From NCBI GenBank assembly GCA_035492455.1, contig DATJJE010000014.1:1-64000 (forward strand): 64,000 bases of DNA, read 5' to 3'. Numbering within the stretch: the first letter of the stretch is position 1; each line of letters starts with the position of its first letter. Below are positions 7,774 to 16,696 of this stretch, piece after piece. The DNA comes from Gp6-AA40 sp035492455 (lineage in GTDB: Bacteria; Acidobacteriota; Vicinamibacteria; Vicinamibacterales; UBA2999). Both the position numbers and the translations under genes were made by a program. Under the pieces are notes generated by a model. The model had not been told where the DNA came from. It saw only the letters and a list, made by a program, of their open reading frames with translations, and did not search any database.

Positions 7774-10700
7774 ATGAAACCCCTGATCAGCTTTCGCCAC
7801 GTTGTGTTGTGGTCATTCGTGCTGTGCACGTGGGGCGTGCTGGCAACGCCTGTGGCGGCGCAGTACTTCGGACAGAACAAGGTTCAGTACCGACAGCTCG
7901 ACTTCAAGGTGCTTCACACCGCGCACTTCGACATTTACTTCTATCCGGAGGAGCAGGCGGGTACCGACATCGCCGCGCGCATGGCGGAGCGATGGTACGC
8001 GCGCCTGTCGAAGCTGTTTCGTTACGAGCTCCGCGGTCGGCAGCCGCTCATTCTTTACGCTTCGCCGACGGATTTTCAGCAGACCAACGTGATTCCCGGC
8101 GATCTCGGTGAAGGAACCGGCGGTGTCACCGAGCCGGTACGTCGGCGCATTGTCCTGCCGCTGGCGGGCCCACTCGCGGATACGGATCACGTGCTCGGGC
8201 ACGAGCTCGTGCACGCATTTCAGTTCGACATCACAACCACGCCCGGTGCCGCGCCGGGCGAGAACGGAGCCGAGCGGCTGCCGCTCTGGTTCATCGAGGG
8301 AATGGCGGAGTACTTGTCGCTTGGACCTGTGGATCCAAACACCGCGATGTGGATGCGCGATGCCGCGCGCCAGGAGAAACTGCCGTCAATTAGAGACCTC
8401 GACGACCCGAAGTATTTCCCGTATCGCTGGGGCCAGGCGTTCTGGGCGTACTTCGGCGGCAAGTACGGCGACGACCTGATTCCGGTGATGCTCTCGACCG
8501 CCGCCGTGGCCAACGACATGGACACCGTCACGAAGAAGATCGTCGGCGTCGATACGAAGCAGATGTCCGAAGAATGGCATGCTGCCATTCATCAGACCTA
8601 CGACCGCATTCTTGCGTCGACGACACCGCCGGCTGGTGCTGGGCGTGCGGTGATCACCGCGAAGGACGAAGCCTCAGAGTTGAACGTGGGACCGGCAATC
8701 AGTCCTGACGGCCGATGGGTCGCGTTCCTTTCGTCGCGCGGCCTGCTGTCGATCGATCTGTACGTCGCAGATGCAATGAGCGGAAAGATCGTGCGCAAGC
8801 TGACGAGCACAGCCACCGATCCGCACGTCTCGAGCATCGAGTTCATCTACTCCGCAGGGTCGTGGGACCGCGAGAGCAAACGTCTGACCATTGCGACCAT
8901 CGCATCCGGACGGCCGGCGCTGGCGATTTACGACGCCATCAGTGGAGGCAAAGAGCGCGAGATCAAAATTCCTGAAGTCGATCAGATTCTGAATCCAGCA
9001 TGGGCGCCCGACGGCCACGCTATCGTGTTCACCGGCCTGACCCAGGGCCTCAGCGATCTGTTTGTATACGACCTTCGCGCATCGCGTCTGCAGCGGCTGA
9101 CCAACGACGCCTACGCAGAGGTGCACCCGTCGTGGTCGCCGGACAGCCGGTTGATTGCGTTCGCAACGGATCGGTTCACCACGAACCTGGACACGCTCGC
9201 GCTTGGCCACTACGAGCTCGCGACGTTCGATCCCGCGAACAGCCGCGTGCAGCGCGTTCAGACATTTGCCGACGCCGACTCGCGCAACCCGCAGTGGTCG
9301 GGTGACGGGCGTCAGTTGTACTTCATTGCGGATCCAGGCGGCATCGCGAACGTCTATGCGGTGACGATCGCGAACGGGTCAGTCGCGCAGCTGACGAACG
9401 TGCAAACGGGGGCGAGCGGCATCACCAGCTCGAGCCCTGCCCTCTCGGTGGCCGCCTCGGGCGACGTCGCGGCGTTCAGCGTCTACAACAATGGCAGATA
9501 CGACATTCACACCCTCGATGCGGACACCGCGCGCACGTCGGTGGCGCGACCAACCGTGAATGCGGCGATGCTGCCGCCGGCGGATCGACGCGAGAGCGCC
9601 GTCGCCGCGGTTCTATCGGATGCGACGTTCGGACTGCCGGCGCGCCAGCAGACCGCGCAGAATCAGGTGACCGACTACAAGCCGTCGCTTGCGCTCGAAG
9701 GCATTGGCCAACCGACCGTTGCCGTCGGCGTGAACCGTTTCGGCTCGACGATTGGAGGCGGCCTCTCGTTCTACTTCAGCGATCTGCTCGGCAACCACAC
9801 GCTGGCGACGGCCGTTCAGCTGAACTCCGGCATCGGCAACAACTTCAGCCTGAAAGACACGGCCGCGGAAGCGGGCTACTTCGATCAGTCGCACCGATGG
9901 CAGTGGGGTCTGATCGGCGGACAGGTGCCATATTTGAGCGGCGGCATCAGTTCGACTATTGGATTCGCGCCGCAGTCGGGGACGGTGCAGGTGGACGAAA
10001 TCGTCATTGACCGCCAGACGGAGCAAAGCGCGTCGGCGCTGGTGGCCTACCCGTTCGATCGCGCCCGCCGCGTGGAGTTCCAGGCGGGAACGACACGCGT
10101 CTCCTTCGATCGTCGCATCGAGACGACGGTGTCGTCGCTGTCCACCGGCCAGATTCTGTCGGACGACGTCAGCGAAGCGTCGGCGCTGGCGCCAGCGCTG
10201 AACCTGGCGAACACGTCAGCGGCATTCGTCTACGACACGTCTGCGTTTGGCGCGACGAGCCCAATCTCCGGGCAGCGCTATCGCCTCGAGGCGTCGCCGA
10301 CGTTCGGTGCGCTCACGTTCACCAACATGCTTGTGGACTACCGTCGTTACCTGATGCCGGCGCCGTTCTATACGATCGCCGCGCGCATCATTCACGATGG
10401 TCGCTACGGCAGCGGCGGTGAAGACGCGCGGCTGTTCCCGATGTACATCGGATATCCCGCACTCGTGCGCGGCTACGACATCAACTCCTTCGGCCCTGGA
10501 GATTGCGTCGCCAACGCGGTCAGCGAGTGCCCGGCGTTCGATCGTCTCCTCGGCAGCCGCATGCTGGTCGGCAACCTCGAGTTCCGCTTCCCGCTGCTGC
10601 GGCCGTTCGGCGTGTCCACGTCCCGCATGTATGGTCCGATCCCGATCGAGCTGGCGCTCTTCGCCGATAGCGGCGTCGCGTGGAACAGAGGGGAGACGCC

Positions 10701-10860
10701 GTCGCTGTTCGGCGGAAGCCGCAAAGCCGTGTCATCGGCCGGCGTGGCGTTCCGCGCCAACCTGTTCGGCTACGCCGTCGGGCAGTTCGACATCTCGCGT
10801 CCGTTCGATCGGCCCGGTAGCGGGTGGGTCTTCCAGTTCAATCTGGCTCCGGGTTTCTAA
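7774..10860 (+). CDS. Secreted peptidase / TolB-like propeller / Omp85-type barrel fusion, copy 2
   Basis: 1028 aa from ATG 7774 with a signal peptide ending at VAAQYFG. Same architecture as the upstream gene and clearly paralogous: both mature proteins begin QYFGxNKVQY, both have HELVHAFQ (here H143, H147) and WFIEGMAEYLSLG, WSPDS/WAPDG propeller blades, and an Omp85-like VRGY at 898-901. The barrel carries an extra Cys-containing loop (GDCVANAVSECPAF) absent from copy 1. The C-terminus ends NLAPGF, a typical outer-membrane Phe signal. The 171-bp gap from copy 1 shows no obvious promoter, so co-transcription is possible. A short-repeat hairpin begins 6 bp after the stop. Confidence 0.8.
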   Translation: MKPLISFRHVVLWSFVLCTWGVLATPVAAQYFGQNKVQYRQLDFKVLHTAHFDIYFYPEEQAGTDIAARMAERWYARLSKLFRYELRGRQPLILYASPTDFQQTNVIPGDLGEGTGGVTEPVRRRIVLPLAGPLADTDHVLGHELVHAFQFDITTTPGAAPGENGAERLPLWFIEGMAEYLSLGPVDPNTAMWMRDAARQEKLPSIRDLDDPKYFPYRWGQAFWAYFGGKYGDDLIPVMLSTAAVANDMDTVTKKIVGVDTKQMSEEWHAAIHQTYDRILASTTPPAGAGRAVITAKDEASELNVGPAISPDGRWVAFLSSRGLLSIDLYVADAMSGKIVRKLTSTATDPHVSSIEFIYSAGSWDRESKRLTIATIASGRPALAIYDAISGGKEREIKIPEVDQILNPAWAPDGHAIVFTGLTQGLSDLFVYDLRASRLQRLTNDAYAEVHPSWSPDSRLIAFATDRFTTNLDTLALGHYELATFDPANSRVQRVQTFADADSRNPQWSGDGRQLYFIADPGGIANVYAVTIANGSVAQLTNVQTGASGITSSSPALSVAASGDVAAFSVYNNGRYDIHTLDADTARTSVARPTVNAAMLPPADRRESAVAAVLSDATFGLPARQQTAQNQVTDYKPSLALEGIGQPTVAVGVNRFGSTIGGGLSFYFSDLLGNHTLATAVQLNSGIGNNFSLKDTAAEAGYFDQSHRWQWGLIGGQVPYLSGGISSTIGFAPQSGTVQVDEIVIDRQTEQSASALVAYPFDRARRVEFQAGTTRVSFDRRIETTVSSLSTGQILSDDVSEASALAPALNLANTSAAFVYDTSAFGATSPISGQRYRLEASPTFGALTFTNMLVDYRRYLMPAPFYTIAARIIHDGRYGSGGEDARLFPMYIGYPALVRGYDINSFGPGDCVANAVSECPAFDRLLGSRMLVGNLEFRFPLLRPFGVSTSRMYGPIPIELALFADSGVAWNRGETPSLFGGSRKAVSSAGVAFRANLFGYAVGQFDISRPFDRPGSGWVFQFNLAPGF

Positions 10861-10866
10861 GGTCAA

Positions 10867-10943
10867 AGTTCCAAGCTCCAAGATCCAAGTTCCAAGTTCC
10901 AAGAAGCTCCAAACGTTGGATCTTGGAGCTTGGAGCTTGGAGC
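10867..10943. repeat. Inverted heptamer array (hairpin) after copy 2 of the fusion protein
   Basis: Six 7-bp units of the form AGNTCCA (10867-10911, with a 3-nt slip after the fifth) are followed by a 4-nt spacer and four complementary TTGGAKC units (10916-10943). Folded as RNA this gives a stem of roughly 28 bp just after the upstream stop and about 27 bp before the next start. There is no T-run. It probably acts as a 3'-end structure for the upstream transcript. Confidence 0.85.
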
Positions 10944-10970
10944 TTGAAATTTCTGATAATCTCCGGCGGC

Positions 10971-12170
10971 ATGAATTCCAACCGCCGAGAGTTCTTCCAG
11001 TTTCTCGCTGCGAGCACCGTCCTGACGCCGTCGATGCGAGCGCTTGCACAGCAACTGGCGGTGTCGCACGACCAGCCCGGCGCCATCATGAGCGCGAAAG
11101 AGGCGCTGCAGGTGATGGACTTCGAAGAGGCGGCGCGTCGGGCGCTGCCGCCGGCGCATTGGGGCTACATGGCGAGCGGCGTCGACGATGACCTGACGCT
11201 GCGCGCGAATGTCGAAGCGTACCGGCACATCGGTCTGAAGCCCCGGCGGCTCGTCGACGTGTCCAAACCGGATCTGAGCACCGAAGTGTTCGGCGTCCGG
11301 TGGGAAACGCCGTTGTTCATCTGCCCCGTGGGCGGGCAGCGCGCATTTCATCCGCAGGGCGAAATGGCAACGGCCGCCGCGGCGAAGGCGAAGCGGCATC
11401 AGATGATCCTCTCCAACGTCACGACGTACGCAGTCGAGGACGTCGCGAAGACGCTCGGCACGCCGCCGTGGCAGCAGCTCTACATGCCGCTGAAATGGGC
11501 GGAGACCGAGAAGCTGGTGAAGCGCATCGAAGACGCGGGCGTTCCCGTGCTCGTGTGGACGGTCGATCTGCTCGCGGGCCGCAACACCCCCACCATGACG
11601 CGGTTCGGACGTCAGGACACGCGCAACTGCGTCGCCTGCCACAGCAACGGTGTCGGCACGCCGGTCCCCGGCTACCGTCCGATGTACGAAGGTCTGGGAT
11701 TGGAAGGCCGCTACAACCCACCCGATGCGACCTGGGCGACCTTCGATCAGTTGAAGAAGCTGACGAAGATGAAGGTGATGCTGAAGGGGATCGATAGCGG
11801 CGACGATGCGCAGCTCGCCGTGCAGCACGGCGTCGACGGCCTCATCGTCTCGAATCACGGCGGACGCGCCACCGAGACGCTGCGCGCGACGATCGATTGC
11901 CTGCCCGAGGTGGTCGAGGCCGTGCGCGGCCGCATACCGGTCTTCGTTGACGGCGGCGTGCGGCACGGAACGGATATCTACAAGGCGCTTGCGTCAGGCG
12001 CGCGCGGCGTCGGCATCGGCCGGCCGTATATCTGGGGCCTGTCGGCGTTCGGGCAGGAAGGCGTCGAGCGCGTGCTCGACATTCTCCGCGCCGAGCTCAC
12101 GATGACGATGAAGCAGATGGGGACGCCGACGGTGAAGGACATCAGCGCGGCTCGCCTTGCGCGCACGTGA
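10971..12170 (+). CDS. Tat-exported FMN-dependent alpha-hydroxyacid oxidase/dehydrogenase with CXXCH
   Basis: 399 aa from ATG 10971. The N-terminus has a twin-arginine signal (NRREFFQFLAAS then a hydrophobic stretch to ALAQ). The rest is an FMN_dh-family TIM barrel with the catalytic VSNHGGR (His base plus substrate-binding Arg), the VMLKGI lysine, and FVDGGVRHGTDIYKAL for phosphate binding. The family oxidises L-2-hydroxyacids such as lactate or glycolate; most members are cytoplasmic, so Tat export is notable. C220-V-A-C223-H224 forms a cytochrome c-type CXXCH in the variable loop before the last barrel strands. This could be covalent haem for passing electrons to a cytochrome, or a metal/disulfide site. 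Substrate unknown. Confidence 0.85.
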   Translation: MNSNRREFFQFLAASTVLTPSMRALAQQLAVSHDQPGAIMSAKEALQVMDFEEAARRALPPAHWGYMASGVDDDLTLRANVEAYRHIGLKPRRLVDVSKPDLSTEVFGVRWETPLFICPVGGQRAFHPQGEMATAAAAKAKRHQMILSNVTTYAVEDVAKTLGTPPWQQLYMPLKWAETEKLVKRIEDAGVPVLVWTVDLLAGRNTPTMTRFGRQDTRNCVACHSNGVGTPVPGYRPMYEGLGLEGRYNPPDATWATFDQLKKLTKMKVMLKGIDSGDDAQLAVQHGVDGLIVSNHGGRATETLRATIDCLPEVVEAVRGRIPVFVDGGVRHGTDIYKALASGARGVGIGRPYIWGLSAFGQEGVERVLDILRAELTMTMKQMGTPTVKDISAARLART

Positions 12171-12175
12171 CACGA

Positions 12176-13795
12176 TCACGGAATCGCGTAGAGGTAGACG
12201 CTGCCGTTAATGACGTCGAGCGGCAGGCCGTCCATCCACGACAAGTCCGCCACACGCCTGTAGCGTTCGCGGAAGTCTGCGACCTCAGCTCCATCCAGCA
12301 GCGCGTAGAGCGGATGTCCATGCTCGCGCAGCGTTCTTAGAGCCTCGGCGTACTGGTCGGCGCCGAGCCATTCATAACGCAGTGTCATCCGATTCGCGTA
12401 CGCGCGGATGCTGCCGCTGTGCAGATTTGAAATGACGACCGCGTTCGCCGGCAGCGTCCGCACGACATCCGAGGCGGCGCGGTAGCGCGCCTCGACCCTG
12501 CCGATGGTGAACGCCGCGCGTCCCTGCCACAGGCCGGCGCACACGAGGATGAGCGCGGCCGCAAGCACCACGCCGTTCGGTAAGGCGTACCGGCGCACCG
12601 CCGTGACGAACGTCTCCGACGCGGCGACCAGCAGCATCGGTATCGCGGGCAGCAGGAATCGTAGATACGTCCAGTTGTCAAAAGGCAGGTACCACAGGTA
12701 GCAGGCGAGCACGCACAGCGCAAACGCCAGGCACCAGCGTGCATACCAGCGGCGCGCGAACAGCGCGAGGAAGATGAAGGGCGTCTGCGTGCGCAGCATC
12801 CACGCTGTGAACTGCGCGAGATTCGACCACGTGTAGCGCGGAGAGTAGAGCGCCGCGACCGACCCGTACCCCGATTGCAACGGCGATCCATACAACGCGG
12901 TGTTTGCGACCGCTACGCCGAGCGCGCCGGCCGCTGCCGGAATCCCGTACCATGCGAGACGTGCGAATCGGCTCCCGTTATCCGCCGCGCCGCGTGTGAC
13001 GAGCACTGCCATCGGCGCGATCAGCACGACGAGGTTCGGACGCGTCAGCACTGCCAGTGCCGTAGCGCCTCCCGCCATGAGGAGCCGCCACCTGGATTGC
13101 GGACTTAGCGCCAGCACCGCCGCGGTCACCCACCATGCGGTAACCGGAAGATCGCTCATCGGCACCATCAGGTAGAAGAGAAATACCGGGCTGGCGGCGA
13201 GCGCGATTGCCGCAAGCAGGCCTGTCTCCGGCCGATGCAGCGTACGTCCAAACACGTACGTCAGCCACACGAGCAGTGCTCCGCAGACGGGCGACACCAC
13301 AAACGCGCCCCAGTTCCCGATCGCGCTCTTCACCGCCGCCATCGTCAATGGCAATCCGATCGGATAAACGGGGACCATGAAGCCCTCGCGGAGTGCCGGC
13401 CGATACCCGAGCGGTGTGAGCGCCCAATCGGCGTCGCGCCACCGGCCTTCGGATGCGAGCGGTATGGGCGTGATGAGCGATCCTTTCAGCCACAGATCCG
13501 CCTGGCTCACATAGCCATAGGTGTCCGCACCTGCCGCCACGTACGTGCCGTACGAAAGACCGAGCAGGCAGGTCAGCGCCGCGACGCAGGCCGCGCACGC
13601 AGCGAGGCGCCGTTCGCCGGGCCATTTGAAAAAGAGACCAGCGAGTCCCAACGAGCCGAGGACGGCGCCAGCAACAAGTGAACGGAACGGATCGCGCGAC
13701 GAGAGCTGCAGGTGGAACAGCGTGAGCGACAAGCCCGAGCCCTTGACCGCGAGCAGCAGCGTCCACAGGAGGACGAGTCCACCCGCTGTCGCCAA
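12176..13795 (-). CDS. Multi-pass GT-C type glycosyltransferase-like membrane protein
   Basis: About 539 aa with roughly ten or more hydrophobic helices. It has the ArnT/PMT-like layout: a first periplasmic loop with an acidic GADTYGYVSQADLW, then YPIGLPLTMAAVKSAIG, and a C-terminal soluble part (DVVRTLPANAVVISNLHSG). Such proteins transfer sugars from polyprenyl-phosphate donors to lipids or proteins; donor and acceptor are unknown. The start is uncertain: TTG 13795 opens at the first helix, and no good ATG is available before the upstream stop near 13844. Only 34 bp separate it from the beta-helix gene, suggesting co-transcription. Confidence 0.72.
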   Translation of the reverse strand: MATAGGLVLLWTLLLAVKGSGLSLTLFHLQLSSRDPFRSLVAGAVLGSLGLAGLFFKWPGERRLAACAACVAALTCLLGLSYGTYVAAGADTYGYVSQADLWLKGSLITPIPLASEGRWRDADWALTPLGYRPALREGFMVPVYPIGLPLTMAAVKSAIGNWGAFVVSPVCGALLVWLTYVFGRTLHRPETGLLAAIALAASPVFLFYLMVPMSDLPVTAWWVTAAVLALSPQSRWRLLMAGGATALAVLTRPNLVVLIAPMAVLVTRGAADNGSRFARLAWYGIPAAAGALGVAVANTALYGSPLQSGYGSVAALYSPRYTWSNLAQFTAWMLRTQTPFIFLALFARRWYARWCLAFALCVLACYLWYLPFDNWTYLRFLLPAIPMLLVAASETFVTAVRRYALPNGVVLAAALILVCAGLWQGRAAFTIGRVEARYRAASDVVRTLPANAVVISNLHSGSIRAYANRMTLRYEWLGADQYAEALRTLREHGHPLYALLDGAEVADFRERYRRVADLSWMDGLPLDVINGSVYLYAIP

Positions 13796-13829
13796 CCACC
13801 GCGGGAGTCGGTAGAGAGTCAGCTCTTTA

Positions 13830-15317
13830 CTAATCTTCTGTCGTTACGGCGGACGACAGCTGGCACATATCCGACAGCTGCGCGCCTGTCGGCGTGGTTT
13901 CATCGCCGCGATTGACGACCGACGTCGGCGAGATATTCATCGCATTCGTTGCGAGCTGCTGCGAGCAGTTGGAGAAGTATGCGCCTTCAGGCACGGCGGA
14001 GATGAGGTTATCGTGAATGGCGACCGGCGCCCTGATCATGCCGGCGCCGTCCACGTTGATGCCGACCTTCGCGCCGAGCACGGCGTTGTCATGCACGTCG
14101 CCGCCGACGACTATGAGCTTTGGATTCCAGGGACTCGGACCGACCTGGATGCCGAATACGCAGAGTTGCGCGCCGCAGTCGACGGTGTTGTGCGCAATGA
14201 CGGCGCCGCGGAAATCGCCGCCGCTGCTCAAATCGTTCGAGCTGAAATTGTGGAGCATCAAGCCGGCAAATACGGCCTGGGTGCGCTGCTGCACCACGTT
14301 GTGTTCGATGCGTGATGCCACACCGTAGCCAACGATGAAGGCGACGTCGGTGTTGTCGATGAAGCGGTTGCCGACGATCTCCGACTGCGGCGCGTAGATC
14401 GCCGTCAGACCGTCGGCCCACAGGCTGCTCGCACCGTCACCGTTTCCCTGGAACGTGCTGTTCTGAATGACGGCGTTGGCGCCCACCCAGGCCATGCCCG
14501 TTCCGCATAACGCGTTTCTCGAGAACACGTCGTTGAGACGGCAATTGAGGCAATAGAGAACCGAGGCGTTGAAGCCAAAGATGTTCTGTCCTTCGAGGCA
14601 GTTCCGCGCGGAGATAGAGCCGACGCGCGACGCGCGCGCGCCGTCGATCACGATGTGCTCGAGCGCCGTGTTGTTGGTGGATATGACGAGCAGCATGCCC
14701 CATGGGGCGCGGAAATCGGGTGCCGCAACGAACGTAGCGCACGCGTCAGGAATGGTCGCGCAGGACAACGGCGTGCCCGCGGTACCGGCTGTCCGTATCG
14801 TCAGCGGCGTGGCGACAACAACCTGACGATCGAGCACGTACGTGCCCGGGGGAATCTCGATGCTCGAGTACGCGGGAGCGCGGCTGATGCACTGCTGCAG
14901 CAGATTGGCGTTCGACCGACCGGCAGCGTCGAGATGACACACCATCAGCTGGGGAACCCGATCGCCGTCCAGCGGCTGCTGGGCTGCCGCGGCTGGCATT
15001 TCGCCAGCAGCCGCGAAAATCGGGTTCGGCAGGGTTGACGTCCAGCCCCGGTCGTCTCGTCCTGTGGTGTTTCGTGCGGACCGAGGACGGTCGGACGCGA
15101 GGGCCCGTCCGGTAAAGGAGGGCCGCGCGAGCCCGTCCAGGTTCACGTGGGGGATCACAATGCGCTCGGGGGAGTGCGCTAACGCCGCCGTATCCCCCTG
15201 TTCCAGCAGATGAGGTTGCACCGAAATGCGCGGAAAGACCGAGCGGCCCAGTCCAGCCCCGAACGCAATTCCCGCGATTGCCACCGCTGAGACGCCGCGT
15301 TTCCAGGCCCTCACCAT
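13830..15317 (-). CDS. Exported right-handed beta-helix (pectate-lyase-like) protein
   Basis: 495 aa from ATG 15317; a longer frame would overlap the cold-shock gene. The N-terminus has a single hydrophobic segment (AVAIAGIAFGAGLG) serving as signal or anchor. The body (about 200-460) has repeated short strands and Asn ladders typical of parallel beta-helices: IEIPPGTYVLD, HIVIDGARA, NAVIQNSTFQGNG, SEIVGNRFIDN, AVIAHNTVDCG, VAIHDNLIS. It is Cys-rich, consistent with an extracytoplasmic location. Catalytic residues of a defined lyase family cannot be assigned, so it may bind or modify polysaccharide. Upstream of the GT-C gene on the same strand. Confidence 0.75.
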   Translation of the reverse strand: MVRAWKRGVSAVAIAGIAFGAGLGRSVFPRISVQPHLLEQGDTAALAHSPERIVIPHVNLDGLARPSFTGRALASDRPRSARNTTGRDDRGWTSTLPNPIFAAAGEMPAAAAQQPLDGDRVPQLMVCHLDAAGRSNANLLQQCISRAPAYSSIEIPPGTYVLDRQVVVATPLTIRTAGTAGTPLSCATIPDACATFVAAPDFRAPWGMLLVISTNNTALEHIVIDGARASRVGSISARNCLEGQNIFGFNASVLYCLNCRLNDVFSRNALCGTGMAWVGANAVIQNSTFQGNGDGASSLWADGLTAIYAPQSEIVGNRFIDNTDVAFIVGYGVASRIEHNVVQQRTQAVFAGLMLHNFSSNDLSSGGDFRGAVIAHNTVDCGAQLCVFGIQVGPSPWNPKLIVVGGDVHDNAVLGAKVGINVDGAGMIRAPVAIHDNLISAVPEGAYFSNCSQQLATNAMNISPTSVVNRGDETTPTGAQLSDMCQLSSAVTTED

Positions 15318-15417
15318 CGCATCATCGCACGCGCTTTTTGCCGAGCGAAGTGCGATACTGCGTAGCTGTAACGCCGCCGTCGCAGCTCGCGCGCGCCGCA
15401 TCGAGAAGGACCCGCTC

Positions 15418-15621
15418 ATGGCCACTGCCACTGGCACGATCAAACGCCTCACCGATAAGGGCTTCGGTTTCATCGCCGCCTCGGACGGGGTCGAGTATTT
15501 CTTCCATCAATCCGCGTGTCAGGGCACGCGCTTCGACGACCTGCGCGAGGGACAGCGCGTCACATTCGAAGCGGGCCAGGGACCGAAAGGACCGCGCGCA
15601 GAAAACGTGAAGCCCGCATAA
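15418..15621 (+). CDS. Cold-shock domain protein (CspA family)
   Basis: 67 aa from ATG 15418, preceded by GAGAAGGA with 8-bp spacing. A single cold-shock domain with RNP1-like KGFGFI and RNP2-like YFFHQS, ending in the usual GPKGPRAENV. Cytoplasmic single-stranded nucleic-acid-binding protein, RNA chaperone by family. It is divergent from the beta-helix gene, with 100 bp between the starts that must hold both promoters. The next gene begins 12 bp downstream. Confidence 0.95.
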   Translation: MATATGTIKRLTDKGFGFIAASDGVEYFFHQSACQGTRFDDLREGQRVTFEAGQGPKGPRAENVKPA

Positions 15622-15633
15622 AACCGAGAGGCG

Positions 15634-15954
15634 ATGCCGGAAATCGAAGTGAGTATGCGCGTACCGACGCTGACGGTACGCGCGCCCAACGAACCCGACC
15701 GGCGGATTGATAACTCCGCCGTGCGGTTTATCCGGCGAATCGAAGTGCCGGCGCTGCCAAAGCCGGGTGACGTGCTGCCGCTCTCAACCGACGAAGGTCG
15801 AACGACGTTCGACTGCACGGTCACGCGGTCGGACTGGAGTGAAGACAAGGGCCTGTTCATCGTCGCCTGCACCTACGCCAAGCGATCGCTGCCGGTCGAT
15901 ATCTACAATGCGCTCGTCAACGATGCACAGTGGACGATGAAGCCGTTGCTATGA
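15634..15954 (+). CDS. Conserved-looking small protein, function unknown
   Basis: 106 aa with GAGAGG close upstream of ATG 15634 and 12 bp from the cold-shock gene, so probably translated from the same message. Beta-rich, no signal peptide or membrane segment. A central pattern (VRFIRRIEVPALPKPGDVLPL...FDCTVTRSDW) resembles a small barrel such as PilZ in outline, but the RxxxR...DxSxxG signature of PilZ is absent, so I do not assign it. The last 38 bp overlap the convergent GT2 gene. Confidence 0.6.
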   Translation: MPEIEVSMRVPTLTVRAPNEPDRRIDNSAVRFIRRIEVPALPKPGDVLPLSTDEGRTTFDCTVTRSDWSEDKGLFIVACTYAKRSLPVDIYNALVNDAQWTMKPLL

Positions 15955-16696
15955 ACGTGCCGCGTCTCCGCAACCGCATGCGCATCACGTCGAGAAACGA
16001 GATCAGTCCCGCCTTCACGCGCACACGGCTGTCGGGTCGGCAATGGCACACGATGCCGACCTCGCGAATACGCAGGCCGGCCAGCCGGGCCAGGTAGAGC
16101 AGCTCGACGTCAAAAGCGAAACCGTCAAGCGTCAGGTGCGGCGCCAGCGCCGACACCGCCTGTGCGCTGAGCATTTTGTAGCCGCACTGCGAATCGCGGA
16201 CGCCGGGCACGGCGAACAGTCGTACGACCGCGTTGAACGCGCGGCCGCTCACGCGACGGCGCCACGTTTCGCCGGTGCGCTGCGCGCCGGGCGCTTCACG
16301 CGAGCCGATGATGATTTGCGGGGCATTGGCGTCAGTCGCGATGGCCAGGAACCGCGGCAGGTTGTCCCACGGCATCGAGAGATCCGCGTCGGCCATCAGC
16401 ACCCACTCGCCGCGCGCGGCGAGGAAGCCCTGACGCACGGCCGCTCCCTTGCCGCGATGCGGCGCTTCGACCAGGCGAATACGCTGATCCGACTGCATGG
16501 CCGCGCGCACGATCTGTACCGTGTCATCGACGCTGCCATCGTCGACGATGATGGCTTCCCAGTCGAAGCTGCAGCGGCCCAGTTCCGAACGGACACTGTC
16601 GATGAAGCGGCCGATCACGCTCTGCTCGTTGTAGGCGGGGACGACAATCGACAGGAACAACGGGCGGACCACCTCGGCAATGGTACACTCTTCCAT
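15917..16696 (-). CDS. Family 2 glycosyltransferase (DPG synthase-like)
   Basis: 259 aa. GT-A fold with SIVVPAYNEQ at about residue 16, EAIIVDDGSVDDT (nucleotide-sugar DD) and MADADLSMP (metal-binding DAD/DxD), then GSRE and DSQCGYKML, as in dolichyl-phosphate glucose/mannose synthases. It would load a sugar onto a polyprenyl phosphate at the cytoplasmic membrane; no C-terminal membrane helices are visible. This would supply donors for GT-C enzymes such as the one at 12.2-13.8 kb (inference). Its start overlaps the start of the divergent YfhO-like gene by 17 bp. Confidence 0.85.
   Translation of the reverse strand: MEECTIAEVVRPLFLSIVVPAYNEQSVIGRFIDSVRSELGRCSFDWEAIIVDDGSVDDTVQIVRAAMQSDQRIRLVEAPHRGKGAAVRQGFLAARGEWVLMADADLSMPWDNLPRFLAIATDANAPQIIIGSREAPGAQRTGETWRRRVSGRAFNAVVRLFAVPGVRDSQCGYKMLSAQAVSALAPHLTLDGFAFDVELLYLARLAGLRIREVGIVCHCRPDSRVRVKAGLISFLDVMRMRLRRRGTFIATASSSTVHR

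Noticed and set aside
15634..15954. PilZ domain in the small protein after the cold-shock gene
   Set aside because: The RxxxR and DxSxxG c-di-GMP residues are missing, so it is left as unknown.
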